64,000 nucleotides of DNA from Roseococcus sp. SDR (GTDB lineage: Bacteria > Pseudomonadota > Alphaproteobacteria > Acetobacterales > Acetobacteraceae), in NCBI RefSeq assembly GCF_019083995.1, contig NZ_JAHRCU010000013.1, forward strand, positions 62,001 through 126,000, written 5' to 3'. Shown here in pieces: positions 18,636 to 27,185 of this stretch (position 1 is its first letter; each line of letters opens with the position of its first letter). The notes below the pieces were generated by a model. The model saw nothing but the letters and a program-made list of their open reading frames with translations. It searched no databases and was not told where the DNA came from. A program made the position numbers and the translations under genes.

Positions 18636-20133
18636 CGTCGCACATGTAGCGGCTGAGGTGGTAGGGGCGCGCCGCCAGGCCCGAGCAGAAGCTCGCCACC
18701 ACCGGTTCCAGCGCTTCGAACAGCGCCTTGGCGCCGGTCGCCGCCGCCTCCAGCCGCTCCCGCGCGGCTTCCGCCTCGCTGGCCAGCTTTGCCATGTCCA
18801 GCGTGGTGTGCCGGCCGTCGCGATAGACGAAGCGCCCGCCGATCATCACATGCCGCACGCCCGTCGCATCCTCGGCATGGATCATCTGGTTGAGCGTGGC
18901 GTTGTGGGGCATCCACTGCGCCTTGTGCAGGTCGAGGAAGACGATGTCGGCCTTCTTGCCCGGCGCGATTTCCCCGATGCCCTCGATCCCGAGCGCGCGC
19001 GCCGAGCCGATGGTGCCGGCGCGAAACACCTGCTCCGCCGTCGCCCATTCATAGGGATCGGGCTTCTGGACGTGCGAGGTGTGGGAGGCGAGGCGCATCG
19101 CCTCGTACATGTTGGAATTGTCGCCGCTGCTCACGCCATCGGTGCCGATACCGACATTCACGCCCAGCTCCAGCGCCCGCTTCAGCCGGAACATGCCATT
19201 GCCGAGCTTCATGTTCGACGCCGGGTTATGCGCAATGGAGGCACCGCGATCCGCCAGCAGGCGGAAATCGTCATCATCCAGCCAGATGCCGTGCGCGACC
19301 GTGAAGTCCGGCCCGATCAGCCCCAGGCTGTCCATGTAATGCACCAGCGTCATGCCGTATTTCTGCATGCCCACCACGGCCTGGACCTTGCTCTCGCCCA
19401 CATGGCTGTGCAGGCCCACGCCATGCTTGCGCGCGAGATCCCGGCAGCCGCAGAGGAATTCCTGGCTGCAATGATGCGGAATGGTGGGGCCGACGGCGAA
19501 GCGGATGTCCTGGTTCGCCCAGCGCCAGCCCCGGAAGGCCGCATCCATCGCCGCGATGGTCTCCTGCCATGGCTTGAAGCGGATCTTGTCGGCTTCGGCG
19601 CGGAGCTTGTCGGGCAGGGCGTCCATCAGCCCCGGGATCGCCTCATAGAGCGAGCGGTCGGCCACCATCGGCGCGATCATCGCCCGCATGCCGACCGTCG
19701 CATAAGCATCGGCGATGGCATCGAGGCCGTCCACGCTGGGCAGCGGGACTTCCATGCTGAGGTCATAGGCGGCGGTGCAGCCCTTCGCGACCATCTCGGC
19801 CGCGCAGAGCAGGGTGGAGAGGCGCTTATCCTCCAGCGTGCGCCCGCCGCCGAACCAGGGGGCCGCGGCCAGCAGCGTCTCCAGGCTCATCCGATCACCC
19901 TGGCCGCGCGCGAGGCCGCCATGGCCATGGGTATGCGCATTGATCAGGCCCGGATGCAGGAGGCAGGCGCTGGCATCCACCACGCGCGTGCCCTCGGGTG
20001 CCACGAGATTGGCGCCCACCTCACGGATGATGCCGTCCTGGATCAGGATATCGGTCAGCGGCGCTCGCCGCTGGGCGGGGTCCGTCAGGCGGCCCCCCTG
20101 GATCAGCTGCCAGCCGGGTTCCGCCTTCGCCAT
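18616..20133 (-). CDS. Amidohydrolase of the MTA/SAH deaminase (TrzN/AtzA-like) group
   Basis: A 505-residue cytoplasmic metal-dependent hydrolase, probably a deaminase or dechlorinase-like enzyme acting on a purine or other heterocycle. Metal ligands are visible: HTHGHGG from His67, LHSHVGES in the middle, AHGIWLDDDDF and the aspartate in GIGTDGVSSGDNSNM. Composite-domain beta strands at both ends (GGRLTDPAQ..., GKKADIVFLDL...) are typical of this superfamily. It is about 50 residues longer than usual. Its last residues (CDAPNSGL and stop) come from a palindromic repeat, so the original C-terminus may have been replaced. It starts 4 bases after the stop of the phosphatase gene at 20138. Confidence 0.85.
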   Translation of the reverse strand: MAKAEPGWQLIQGGRLTDPAQRRAPLTDILIQDGIIREVGANLVAPEGTRVVDASACLLHPGLINAHTHGHGGLARGQGDRMSLETLLAAAPWFGGGRTLEDKRLSTLLCAAEMVAKGCTAAYDLSMEVPLPSVDGLDAIADAYATVGMRAMIAPMVADRSLYEAIPGLMDALPDKLRAEADKIRFKPWQETIAAMDAAFRGWRWANQDIRFAVGPTIPHHCSQEFLCGCRDLARKHGVGLHSHVGESKVQAVVGMQKYGMTLVHYMDSLGLIGPDFTVAHGIWLDDDDFRLLADRGASIAHNPASNMKLGNGMFRLKRALELGVNVGIGTDGVSSGDNSNMYEAMRLASHTSHVQKPDPYEWATAEQVFRAGTIGSARALGIEGIGEIAPGKKADIVFLDLHKAQWMPHNATLNQMIHAEDATGVRHVMIGGRFVYRDGRHTTLDMAKLASEAEAARERLEAAATGAKALFEALEPVVASFCSGLAARPYHLSRYMCDAPNSGL

Positions 20134-20137
20134 GGGG

Positions 20138-20704
20138 TCAGACCTCCGGCGCGAGTTCGAGGGCGGTCAGGCTCCAGGCATCGGGCCCGGGCTCGGCATA
20201 AAGGGGCAGCGCATTGGGCGTGCGGACATTGGAGGGCAGCCCCGCCTCGTAGCGGAAGGCGCGCCAGAGCGCCCCATGCGCCACGACCAGCACGGGGCCC
20301 GGCAGCGCCGTCGCGCGGTTGATGGCGCGCACGGCCCGCGCGCGCAGCACGGCGAAGGGCTCGGCGCCGGCCGGCGTATAGGTGTCGGCGATCCAGTCAT
20401 CATACCAGTCGCCCATCGGCTTGCCCTCCTGCTCGCCGAAGTTCACCTCCATCAGCTCGGGGTCGAGCTGGACCGGCAGGTTCAGCGCGGCGGCCACCGT
20501 CTCGGCCGTGACCCGCGCGCGGCTCAGCGGGCTCGCCACGATGGTGCTGATCTTCGTCCCGGCCAGGCTGCGCGCCGCGCGCTCCGCCTGCATCTGGCCG
20601 ACCTTGTTCAGCGGGATATCGGTCTGGCCCTGGCTCAGCCCCTCCGCGTTCCAATCCGTCTCGCCATGGCGCAGGAACCAGAAGGGGATGGGATTGAGAT
20701 TCAT
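20138..20704 (-). CDS. Histidine phosphatase family protein (phosphoglycerate mutase-like)
   Basis: A 188-residue cytoplasmic member of the histidine phosphatase superfamily. The catalytic LRHGETDWN motif is at about residues 11-19, followed by GQTDIPLNKVG, the SPLSRARVTAETV segment with the second arginine, the acidic EVNFGEQEGKP motif and the distal histidine in VVAHGALWRAF. All catalytic residues are present and there is no signal peptide. Members act on phosphosugars, alpha-ribazole phosphate or broad phosphoesters; nothing nearby points to cobalamin synthesis. Its ATG overlaps the stop of a GST gene, so it is the fourth cistron of the GST run and precedes the amidohydrolase. Confidence 0.87.
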   Translation of the reverse strand: MNLNPIPFWFLRHGETDWNAEGLSQGQTDIPLNKVGQMQAERAARSLAGTKISTIVASPLSRARVTAETVAAALNLPVQLDPELMEVNFGEQEGKPMGDWYDDWIADTYTPAGAEPFAVLRARAVRAINRATALPGPVLVVAHGALWRAFRYEAGLPSNVRTPNALPLYAEPGPDAWSLTALELAPEV

Positions 20705-21315
20705 GCAGCGAAGCCTTCGGCCTGGAGCGTTTCGGCAAGGGCGGGCAGGGCAAAGACGCGCCGGCGATGCGCCATCAGCGCATCGGGCGGCACGACGCCC
20801 ACGAAGCCCGCGAAGGTGGTCATCATGGCGACGACGAGATCGGCGGCTGTCACCGCGTTTCCGACGAGCCAGTCACGGTTGCCGAGCCTGGTCTCGATCA
20901 GGGCCAGTGCCTCGCCCACGCGGGTGAGGCCACCTTCGCGGATCTGGTTCTCGGCCGGCGGCGGGCCGAAGATCGCCGGGCGGAAGGCCGGCTGGAAGGC
21001 GCGCGGGAACTGGTAGGCGTACCAGGAGAGCCATTCCATGACCCGCCAGCGGGCCACGCCCTCCGCCGGGATCAGGCCGCTCGCCGGCGCCATCTCGCCG
21101 ATGGCGAGCAGGATGGCCGGCGTCTCGGTGATGGTCTCGCCGCTGTCGAGGATGAGCGCCGGCACTTGCCCCTTGGGGTTCAGCGCCAGCATCTCGGGCG
21201 TCCTGTGCTCGCCCTGGCGCAGGCTCAAATCCCGCACCTCGCCGGGCAGGCCGGCGAGGGCGAAGGCAAGGCGGCACGCCAGGCTCGACGTGCGCGCGGA
21301 GACGAGAAGGATCAA
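20701..21315 (-). CDS. Glutathione S-transferase family protein (third of tandem trio)
   Basis: A 204-residue GST. The N-terminal thioredoxin-like half has the conserved LNPKGQVPALILDSGETITETPAIL segment (glutathione-binding with cis-Pro and the E-T/S pair); the C-terminal helical half includes GNAVTAADLVVAM, the N-capping box. The reading frame has no ATG near the right place. The best start is TTG at 21315, which overlaps the stop of the upstream GST as TTGA and gives MILLVSARTSS; this would be translated by re-initiation. It is more divergent than the other two GSTs of the trio. It ends overlapping the histidine phosphatase start (ATGA). Confidence 0.82.
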   Translation of the reverse strand: MILLVSARTSSLACRLAFALAGLPGEVRDLSLRQGEHRTPEMLALNPKGQVPALILDSGETITETPAILLAIGEMAPASGLIPAEGVARWRVMEWLSWYAYQFPRAFQPAFRPAIFGPPPAENQIREGGLTRVGEALALIETRLGNRDWLVGNAVTAADLVVAMMTTFAGFVGVVPPDALMAHRRRVFALPALAETLQAEGFAA

Positions 21316-21929
21316 GCGAGTCCTTCGCGCGCCATCACGCGCTGCACGGCCGGGCGCGCCTTCATCCGCTCGTAATGGGCGGCGACGTTCTTCGGCAGGT
21401 CGAGCTTGAGGCGCGCTGCCGCCCAGAAGGTGACGTAGAAGGGCGCCGCATCGCCGAAGCTGAAATCGCCGCAGATGTAGTCGCGGCCTTCCAGCGCCCG
21501 GTCCAGCCAGTTGAGGCCCTTGTTGAACAGCTCCAGCCCGCGCGCCTTCACCGCCTCGTGGTCGGCTTCGCTGGGGGCGAAATTCGCCGGGCGGAACATG
21601 CGCGAGAAGCCCTGCATGTGGATGGTGGCGACCGCGTAATCGGTGGCCTCCAGCGCCGACGCCTGGCCCTCGGCGGTGGCCGGCATCAGCTTCGCCGCCG
21701 GATATTTCGCCGCGATCCAATAGGCGATGGCGGTGAATTCGGTCAGCACCGAACCGTCGTCCCGCACCAGGGTCGGCACCTTCGACTTGGCGTTGATGCT
21801 GGTGAATTCCGGCTTGAACTGGGCACCCTCGCGGATGTTCAGGATGGTCGGCTCATAGGCCGCGCCGCTCTCTTCCAGGAGGACGTGGATGCCGAGCGAG
21901 CAGGCGCCAGGGGCGTAGTAGAGCTTCAT
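21312..21929 (-). CDS. Glutathione S-transferase family protein (second of tandem trio)
   Basis: A 205-residue GST starting at ATG 21929 (MKLYYAPGACSLGIHVLLEE). The N-terminus YAPGACSL with the serine/cysteine near residue 10 is typical of beta-class bacterial GSTs; INAKSKVPTLVRDDGSVLTEFTAI forms the glutathione site and GDFSFGDAAPFYVTFW the helical-domain motif. It is clearly paralogous to the GST at 21994 (MKLFYSPGACSIGIHVILEE), so the pair arose by duplication. Likely role is conjugation or reduction with glutathione in detoxification. The gene follows its paralogue by 64 bases, a gap that holds a 28-base duplicated sequence. Confidence 0.88.
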   Translation of the reverse strand: MKLYYAPGACSLGIHVLLEESGAAYEPTILNIREGAQFKPEFTSINAKSKVPTLVRDDGSVLTEFTAIAYWIAAKYPAAKLMPATAEGQASALEATDYAVATIHMQGFSRMFRPANFAPSEADHEAVKARGLELFNKGLNWLDRALEGRDYICGDFSFGDAAPFYVTFWAAARLKLDLPKNVAAHYERMKARPAVQRVMAREGLA

Positions 21930-21961
21930 GGGAATATTCCTTGCTTGATGGTTCACGCCGG

Positions 21962-22024
21962 CTTGGCTTCGCGCGCCAAGGCGCGCTGCGGATTCACTTG
22001 GCTTCGCGCGCCAAGGCGCGCTGC
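21962..22024. repeat. 28-bp direct repeat duplicating the 3' end of a GST gene
   Basis: Two identical 28-base copies (CTTGGCTTCGCGCGCC... ending GCGCTGC) lie at 21962-21989 and 21997-22024, with a period of 35 bases. The second copy encodes the last residues QRALAREAK of the GST at 21994; the first copy sits just beyond its stop in the intergenic gap. Each copy contains an internal inverted repeat (TTGGCTTCGCGCGCCAA-like), which may have promoted slippage. Confidence 0.85.
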
Positions 22025-22611
22025 ACGGCGGGCCGCGCCAGCATCGCCGCATGGTGCCGCGCGAGCTTGGGCGGCAGCGTCATGCCCGCCCGCCCGCTCG
22101 CCCAGCCGGTGATGAAGAAGAGCGCGCAATCGGCGACGCTGTAGCCCGAGGGAAGCAGCCAGGGGTCGCCCGCCAGGCCCTTCTCGATGACCTGGAGGTA
22201 GCCCTCGGCCAGCGCCTTGCCCTGCGCGATCACGCGCGCCTCATCCTCGGCGTCCTTCGCGAAGTTGCCGGGGCGGAACTGCCGGGTGAAGCCCTGCGGA
22301 TGCACGGTGCCACACAGGTAGTCCATCCATTCCAGCGTCCGCGCCTCCGCCTCGAACTCGACGGCGATGAGGTTGGACATCGGGTTCGCCTTGGCCAGCC
22401 ACCAGGCGATGACCGGGAATTCCGTCAGCACCTTGCCATCATCGCGCAGCAGCGCCGGCACCTTGGCCTTCGGGTTGATGGCCAGGTATTCGGGCTTCTT
22501 GTTCGAGCCGTCGCGCGTCGAGACCACCTGCGTCTCGAAGGGCTTGCCGATCTCCTCCAGGATCACATGGATGCCGATCGAACAGGCACCGGGCGAATAG
22601 AAGAGCTTCAT
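21994..22611 (-). CDS. Glutathione S-transferase family protein (first of tandem trio)
   Basis: A 205-residue GST with ATG 22611 behind AAGGGG at good spacing. MKLFYSPGACSIGIHVILEE carries the catalytic-loop cysteine/serine typical of beta-class enzymes; INPKAKVPALLRDDGKVLTEFPVI is the glutathione-binding segment and SGYSVADCALFFITGW the C-terminal domain motif. It heads a run of three GST genes followed by a phosphatase and an amidohydrolase, all leftward. Its 3' end has been partially duplicated downstream. The substrate is unknown; the cluster suggests detoxification of electrophiles. Confidence 0.88.
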   Translation of the reverse strand: MKLFYSPGACSIGIHVILEEIGKPFETQVVSTRDGSNKKPEYLAINPKAKVPALLRDDGKVLTEFPVIAWWLAKANPMSNLIAVEFEAEARTLEWMDYLCGTVHPQGFTRQFRPGNFAKDAEDEARVIAQGKALAEGYLQVIEKGLAGDPWLLPSGYSVADCALFFITGWASGRAGMTLPPKLARHHAAMLARPAVQRALAREAK

Positions 22612-22650
22612 GGGCGGACCCCTTTTGGACTTTCCCGACGGGCCGATTCA

Positions 22651-22676
22651 CCCGGCACCCAAAAGACGGTGCCGGG
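22651..22676 (-). terminator. Hairpin downstream of prs
   Basis: A 9-bp perfect stem (CCCGGCACC at 22651-22659, GGTGCCGGG at 22668-22676) with an 8-base loop lies 10 bases past the prs stop codon and before the first GST gene. No strong T-tract follows on the minus strand, so it may be a Rho-assisted or weak intrinsic terminator. Confidence 0.5.
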
Positions 22677-22685
22677 ATCGGACCG

Positions 22686-23618
22686 CTAACAGAAGAGCGA
22701 CGAGACGGAGCGTTCCTCGCTGATGCGGCGCATGGCTTCCGCCAGCAGCGGCGCGATGGGCAATTGCCGGATGTTGCGCGCCCCCTGTACCGCGGGCGTG
22801 GCCGCGATGCTGTCGGTCACGATCATCGTCTCAATGGGCGATTTCCCCACGCGCTCGACAGCGGCCCCCGAGAAGACGCCATGCGTCACATAGACGCTGG
22901 CCGACTTGGCGCCGTTCTTCATCAGCGCCTCGGCCGCGTTGCAATGCGTGCCGCCGCTGTCGATGATGTCATCCACGATGATGCAGTCGCGACCCGACAC
23001 GTCGCCGATCACGTTCATGACTTCGGAAACACCGGCCTGCGGGCGCCGCTTGTCGATGATGGCGAGGTCGCAATGCAATTGCTGCGCGATGGCGCGGGCG
23101 CGCACCACGCCGCCCACATCGGGGCTGACGACCATCAATTCGCGCCCCTTGAACCGCTCGCTGATGTCGCGCGCGAAGAGGGGGGCGGCATAGAGGTTGT
23201 CCACCGGGATGTCGAAGAAGCCCTGGATCTGCCCCGCATGCAGGTCCATCGTCAGCACGCGGTCGGCACCCGCCTGGGTGATCAGGTTCGCGACGAGCTT
23301 GGCCGAGATGGGCGAGCGCGGGCTGCTCTTCCGGTCCTGCCTGGCATAGCCGAAATAGGGCATCACGGCGGTGACGCGGCGCGCGGAGGAGCGCCGCAGC
23401 GCATCCAGCGTGATCAGCAGCTCCATCAGGTGATCATTGGCCGGATAGCTGGTGGACTGGATGACGAAGACATCCTCGCCGCGGATGTTCTCGTGGATCT
23501 CGACGAAGATTTCCATATCCGCGAAGCGGCGGATCGAGGCATTGGTCAGCGGAATGCCGATCTTGTCGGCCACGGCCTTGGCCAGGGGCATGTTGCTGTT
23601 GCACGCGACGATCTTCAT
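22686..23618 (-). CDS. prs: Ribose-phosphate pyrophosphokinase
   Basis: A 310-residue PRPP synthetase that makes phosphoribosyl pyrophosphate from ribose 5-phosphate and ATP for nucleotide, histidine and tryptophan synthesis. Conserved features are [23 protein letters not shown] near the N-terminus, [22 protein letters not shown] with the flexible loop, [19 protein letters not shown] (metal-binding DLHA), and the PRPP loop [19 protein letters not shown]. Length matches the family. The ATG at 23618 is conserved (MKIVACNSN). It is separated from the upstream lipoprotein gene by about 96 bases and is probably transcribed from its own promoter there. Confidence 0.97.
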   Translation of the reverse strand: MKIVACNSNMPLAKAVADKIGIPLTNASIRRFADMEIFVEIHENIRGEDVFVIQSTSYPANDHLMELLITLDALRRSSARRVTAVMPYFGYARQDRKSSPRSPISAKLVANLITQAGADRVLTMDLHAGQIQGFFDIPVDNLYAAPLFARDISERFKGRELMVVSPDVGGVVRARAIAQQLHCDLAIIDKRRPQAGVSEVMNVIGDVSGRDCIIVDDIIDSGGTHCNAAEALMKNGAKSASVYVTHGVFSGAAVERVGKSPIETMIVTDSIAATPAVQGARNIRQLPIAPLLAEAMRRISEERSVSSLFC

Positions 23619-23714
23619 CGAGCCATCTCACCCCTGTCCGGCTGGCGTGGCAGCGATAGCGCCCCGCCGCCGCGCTGTAAACTTCACCGCCGACATTCGC
23701 GTCAAGCGCATGCC

Positions 23715-24581
23715 CTAGCTGGTCGAGCTCGCATTGCGGATGATCTGCTGCACGCCGCCCGCGGCCTCCTCTGCGGCGGCATAGGCGATGTCGCCCCAGG
23801 CGCGGGAGAGGCTGCCCATCGGCACCTCGTTCAACTGCAGCACCCGGCCCAGTTCGTAGCCATCCCGCCGCGAGACGATCCACTGGATCTCGACGCGCTG
23901 CACGGTCGTGCTCACCGCCTGCACCGTCACCTCCGCCGTCACGGCGAAGGCCGCGCCATCGGCCAGCTCCTGCACCACATAGCCGCGATTGGTGAGGAAT
24001 TCGCGAAGGCGCGCGGTGAGGGAGCTGTTCCCATCCCCCGGCGCGCCGCGCACCGGGATGAGCCGCAGCCGGGGCGGCCCGGTGCGGATGGCCGAGGGGT
24101 CCGCCGAGGCGCGGGCCGCCTGGATCGAGAGCAGCATCTGCGTCACGCGCGGATTGGCCTGCTGCGCCACGGCCTGCAGCGTGGGCGTCGTCGCCTCCGC
24201 CCAGGCGCGGATGGGAACGGGCGGGCCGGCGACGGCGCCCTGCTCCTGCCCATCGGCATTGGTGATGACATAGCGCGGGATGACGGTGGCGCCGGTGTTC
24301 TGCGCGGTCACGATCAGGCGCCAGTCGAGCGGCAGGGGGGTGGAAGTGGCGGTGGCCGGCACATCGGCCGCCTGCAGCGCCTCGCTCAGCGCCTCCGCAT
24401 ACCGGCGGGCCGCGTCATCGGTCATCAGTGCCTCGGTCGGTGGCAGGATGGCGAGCCGGACGGCGAGGGGGATGCGCAGGCCACCGGCGAGGCCCCCCGG
24501 GCGGCCGCGATGCGGCTGCGGCAGATCGCCGCAGGCAGGCAGCGCCAGGAGCGCGAGAAGGGCGGCCCTACGCGAAGACAC
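23715..24581 (-). CDS. Putative outer-membrane lipoprotein, unknown function
   Basis: A 288-residue lipoprotein of a family I do not recognise. The start is a GTG at 24581 (MSSRRAALLALLALPACGD); the lipobox LPAC gives a lipidated cysteine at residue 17 followed by Gly-Asp. The mature protein is a soluble alpha/beta region with RLREFLTNRGYVVQELADGAAF and a C-terminal VPMGSLSRAWGDIAYAAAEEAAGGVQQII helix. Its start lies inside the 3' end of a 22-codon membrane microprotein gene, so it is probably translationally coupled to it and to pgeF. With lgt in the same operon, an envelope role is likely. Confidence 0.7.
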   Translation of the reverse strand: MSSRRAALLALLALPACGDLPQPHRGRPGGLAGGLRIPLAVRLAILPPTEALMTDDAARRYAEALSEALQAADVPATATSTPLPLDWRLIVTAQNTGATVIPRYVITNADGQEQGAVAGPPVPIRAWAEATTPTLQAVAQQANPRVTQMLLSIQAARASADPSAIRTGPPRLRLIPVRGAPGDGNSSLTARLREFLTNRGYVVQELADGAAFAVTAEVTVQAVSTTVQRVEIQWIVSRRDGYELGRVLQLNEVPMGSLSRAWGDIAYAAAEEAAGGVQQIIRNASSTS

Positions 24582-24636
24582 AGGACACCATCATGGTGAC
24601 GATGAGCAGCATGAGGAACATGATGACGTAGGGCAT
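24568..24636 (-). CDS. 22-residue single-pass membrane microprotein
   Basis: A very short frame, MPYVIMFLMLLIVTMMVSCVFA, begins at ATG 24636 with a GAAGG ribosome site directly upstream and starts 7 bases after the pgeF stop codon. Nearly every residue is hydrophobic, so it should span the inner membrane once. Its last 14 bases overlap the start of the lipoprotein gene in another frame. The sharp fit between pgeF and the lipoprotein, plus a good ribosome site, argues for a real microprotein or a leader that couples translation of the lipoprotein. A cysteine close to the C-terminus is notable. Confidence 0.6.
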   Translation of the reverse strand: MPYVIMFLMLLIVTMMVSCVFA

Positions 24637-24643
24637 GGCGCCT

Positions 24644-25378
24644 TCACAGCATGATGGCGGAGAGTTGGTGCCCGAGCGGCCCGCCGCCCGCCAGGGTGCG
24701 CCGCCGGTGGCTGAAGAAGCGGGCCTCATCCGCCAGCGTGTCCAACCCGAGCGCCTCGCCCGCCACACCTGCCGCCTCAAGCCGCGCGACGCAATAGCCG
24801 GGCAGGTCGAACTGGAAATGGGCGTCATCGCGGCCGGGGGCGAAGAAGCGCGCATCGCCCACCGCATCGCGCAGGTCGGACCGCACCTCGTAGCTCGCCT
24901 GGGCAATGCAGGGGCCGACCACGGCGGTGATGCGCCCGCGCTCGGCGCCCAGTGCCTCCATGGCCGCGATGGTGGCTTCCAGCACGCCCGAGACGGCGCC
25001 CTTCCAGCCGGCATGGGCGGCGCCGATCACCCCGGCCGCGCCGTCATGGAACAGCACCGGGGCGCAATCGGCGGTGATGATGCCCAACGCTACGCCCGGG
25101 GTGCGCGTCACCATCGCATCGGCCTCGGGCAGGCTCTCCCACGGTGCGCCGGCCTCGACCACGGCCGGGCCGTGCACCTGGCGCAGGCCGCGCAGGCCCC
25201 TGGGCTCCGCGCCCAGCGCGCGGGCGGCGCGGGCGCGGTTCTCCGCCACGGCGGCGGGGTCGTCCTCGCTGCGCAGGCCGCAGTTCAGCGTGGCATAGGC
25301 CCCGGCCGAGACGCCGCCGCGCCGCGTGAAGAAGCCATGCCGCGCGGCAAGGCCCGCATGGGTCAGGAATTCGGCCAT
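24644..25378 (-). CDS. pgeF: Peptidoglycan editing factor / purine nucleoside phosphorylase (laccase-domain, YfiH)
   Basis: A 244-residue multicopper-oxidoreductase-like (DUF152/YfiH) protein, known in Escherichia coli as PgeF, which prevents wrong amino acids in peptidoglycan, and in other bacteria and animals as a purine nucleoside-metabolising enzyme. The three metal-site motifs are present: RQVHGPAVVEA, the TADCAPVLFHD cysteine and AAHAGWKGAVSGV histidine. HGFFTRRGGVSAG is the usual N-terminal motif. The ATG at 25378 shares one base with the stop of the methyltransferase upstream. It is the third gene of the operon lgt-midA-pgeF-microprotein-lipoprotein. Confidence 0.92.
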   Translation of the reverse strand: MAEFLTHAGLAARHGFFTRRGGVSAGAYATLNCGLRSEDDPAAVAENRARAARALGAEPRGLRGLRQVHGPAVVEAGAPWESLPEADAMVTRTPGVALGIITADCAPVLFHDGAAGVIGAAHAGWKGAVSGVLEATIAAMEALGAERGRITAVVGPCIAQASYEVRSDLRDAVGDARFFAPGRDDAHFQFDLPGYCVARLEAAGVAGEALGLDTLADEARFFSHRRRTLAGGGPLGHQLSAIML

Positions 25379-26352
25379 CACGCCTCGAATCCGGCTGGGG
25401 TGGGGAGGGCAGGGTGTGCCAGGACCAGGGCCTTGAACAGCCGCCCCATGCCCTCGGGCGCCACGAGGCGTTGCGCCGCCGCCAGGATGCTCCCCGCCTG
25501 GCGGGGTTCCGACTGCGCCAGCATGGCGCTGCGCGCCATGAGGCCGAGGCGTTGCAGGAAGACGCCCATGGGCAGCGGGCCATGCGCGGCGGCGCCCGCG
25601 GCCCGCCCCGCCGCCGCCAGGGCCGCGAAATCCACATGCGCGGTGATGTCGGCCGTGCCGGGCTCGCTCAGCGGATCGCACGCGGCATTGTCGCGCAGCG
25701 CCTGGAGCGTTTCGCCCAGGCCGCTCTCGGCCGGGCCGTAGTCCAGCGCCAGCAGGGCGCCGCCCTGCGCCGCGAGCCGCGCGCCGAGCTGCGCCGCGAT
25801 CTCCCGGGCGGCTTGGCCGATCTCGCGGATACTGCCCTCGGGCGCCGCCTCCGCATGGTCGCAAGGCTGCTCGATGAAGCTGCCCTCCAGCACGTAGCGC
25901 TCGCGCCAGCCCTCTGCCCGCCGGATGAATTGCCGGATGGGCAGCGCGTCGAAGAACTCGTTGGCCAGCAGGATCGCGGGCCCCGGCGGGATCTCGCGCG
26001 CATCCGCGTGCCAGGCCGCGACACGTCCGCCGAGCTTGCCCGCCTGCGCCGCGCGCAGCGCCGGCGAGGTCTCGACGAGGTGCAACTCCAGCGCGCGGCC
26101 AAAGGCCGGCACCATCTGGTCCACCGCGCGCAGCGCGTCCGCCATCAGCGTGCCGCGCCCCGGCCCAAGCTCCGCCAGCACCACGCGGCCCGGCGCGCCC
26201 ATGGCCTGCCAGGTGACGGCGGCCCAGAGGCCCAGGCACTCGCCGAAGGCCTGGCTCATCTCCGGTGCGGTGGTGAAGTCCCGCCCGATGCCCTCGCCCC
26301 GCGCGTAATAGGCGGCGGCGGCGCGGGCCATGAAGGCGTCGAGCCGCTCCAT
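25378..26352 (-). CDS. MidA/NDUFAF7-like SAM-dependent methyltransferase (DUF185)
   Basis: A 324-residue class I methyltransferase of the MidA family; the mitochondrial relative NDUFAF7 methylates an arginine of a complex I subunit. GRDFTTAPEMSQAFGECLG near the N-terminus is the family signature; LAELGPGRGTLMADAL is the SAM-binding loop; LLANEFFDALPIRQFI follows with the family's NEF motif. Length is close to the usual 340-380. In bacteria the target is probably also a respiratory complex I subunit, but this is by analogy. It overlaps lgt and pgeF by one base at each end (TGATG), so the three are translationally coupled. Confidence 0.88.
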   Translation of the reverse strand: MERLDAFMARAAAAYYARGEGIGRDFTTAPEMSQAFGECLGLWAAVTWQAMGAPGRVVLAELGPGRGTLMADALRAVDQMVPAFGRALELHLVETSPALRAAQAGKLGGRVAAWHADAREIPPGPAILLANEFFDALPIRQFIRRAEGWRERYVLEGSFIEQPCDHAEAAPEGSIREIGQAAREIAAQLGARLAAQGGALLALDYGPAESGLGETLQALRDNAACDPLSEPGTADITAHVDFAALAAAGRAAGAAAHGPLPMGVFLQRLGLMARSAMLAQSEPRQAGSILAAAQRLVAPEGMGRLFKALVLAHPALPTPAGFEA

Positions 26353-27140
26353 CAGCCGGCCCGGCGCGCCCGCCAGATCAGCCAGCTGCCCACCAGCACC
26401 ATGGGCAGGCTGAGCAGCTGGCCCATGGTCACGCCGGCCAGCAGGAAGCCCAGATGCGCATCCGGCTCGCGGAACATCTCGCCCACGAGGCGCGCGGCGC
26501 CATAGCCGGCCAGCAGCGCGCCGGTCAGCAGCCCGGAGCGCGCGCGGTTGGCCGCATTGCTCCAGAGGATCAGCATCAGCGCGAAGAGGGCGATCCCCTC
26601 CAGCCCGGCCTGGTAGAGCTGGCTCGGATGACGCGGCAGCTGCAGCCGGTCGGCCGGGAAGATCATGGCCCAGGACACATCCGTGGCCCGGCCCCAGAGC
26701 TCGCCATTGATGAAGTTCGCCACACGCCCGAAGAACAGTCCGATCGGCACCACCACCGCCACGCGGTCCCCGAAGCGCAGCGGATCGAGCTTCTGGCTGC
26801 GGCAGAACAACAGAGTGGCGATGATCACGCCGAGCGCCCCGCCATGGAAGGCCATGCCGCCCTGCCAGACCATCAGCGCTTCCAGCGGATGGAAAAGATA
26901 ATGCCCCGGCCGGTAGAACAGGACATAGCCCAGACGCCCGCCCAGGATGATGCCGAGCGTGGCCCAGGTGATGTAGTCATCCACCTGCTGCGCCGTGGCC
27001 GCCTGCGGCTCGGCCTGCGCCAGCCGCCGCAGGATGCGCCAGCCCAGCACGATGCCGGCGATATAGGCCAGGGCATACCAGCGGATGGCGAGCGGGCCGA
27101 TCTGGATGGCGATCGGATCAATCTGCGGGAATTCAAGCAT
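26352..27140 (-). CDS. lgt: Prolipoprotein diacylglyceryl transferase
   Basis: A 262-residue polytopic inner-membrane enzyme that transfers diacylglycerol from phosphatidylglycerol to the lipobox cysteine of prolipoproteins, the first step of lipoprotein maturation. About seven transmembrane helices are visible. Conserved motifs are WYALAYIAGIVLGW, GGRLGYVLFYRPGHYL, the WQGGMAFHGGALGV loop and the Lgt signature GRVANFINGELWGR; the C-terminal GEMFREPDAHLGFL is also typical. ATG 27140 (MLEFPQIDP) is preferred to an upstream start that adds a non-family leader. It heads an operon that ends with a lipoprotein, a substrate type for this enzyme. Confidence 0.96.
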   Translation of the reverse strand: MLEFPQIDPIAIQIGPLAIRWYALAYIAGIVLGWRILRRLAQAEPQAATAQQVDDYITWATLGIILGGRLGYVLFYRPGHYLFHPLEALMVWQGGMAFHGGALGVIIATLLFCRSQKLDPLRFGDRVAVVVPIGLFFGRVANFINGELWGRATDVSWAMIFPADRLQLPRHPSQLYQAGLEGIALFALMLILWSNAANRARSGLLTGALLAGYGAARLVGEMFREPDAHLGFLLAGVTMGQLLSLPMVLVGSWLIWRARRAG

Positions 27141-27185
27141 GGCGGATGCGTAGCCCGGCCGGGCCGGCAAGTCACGGCGGGGCGA

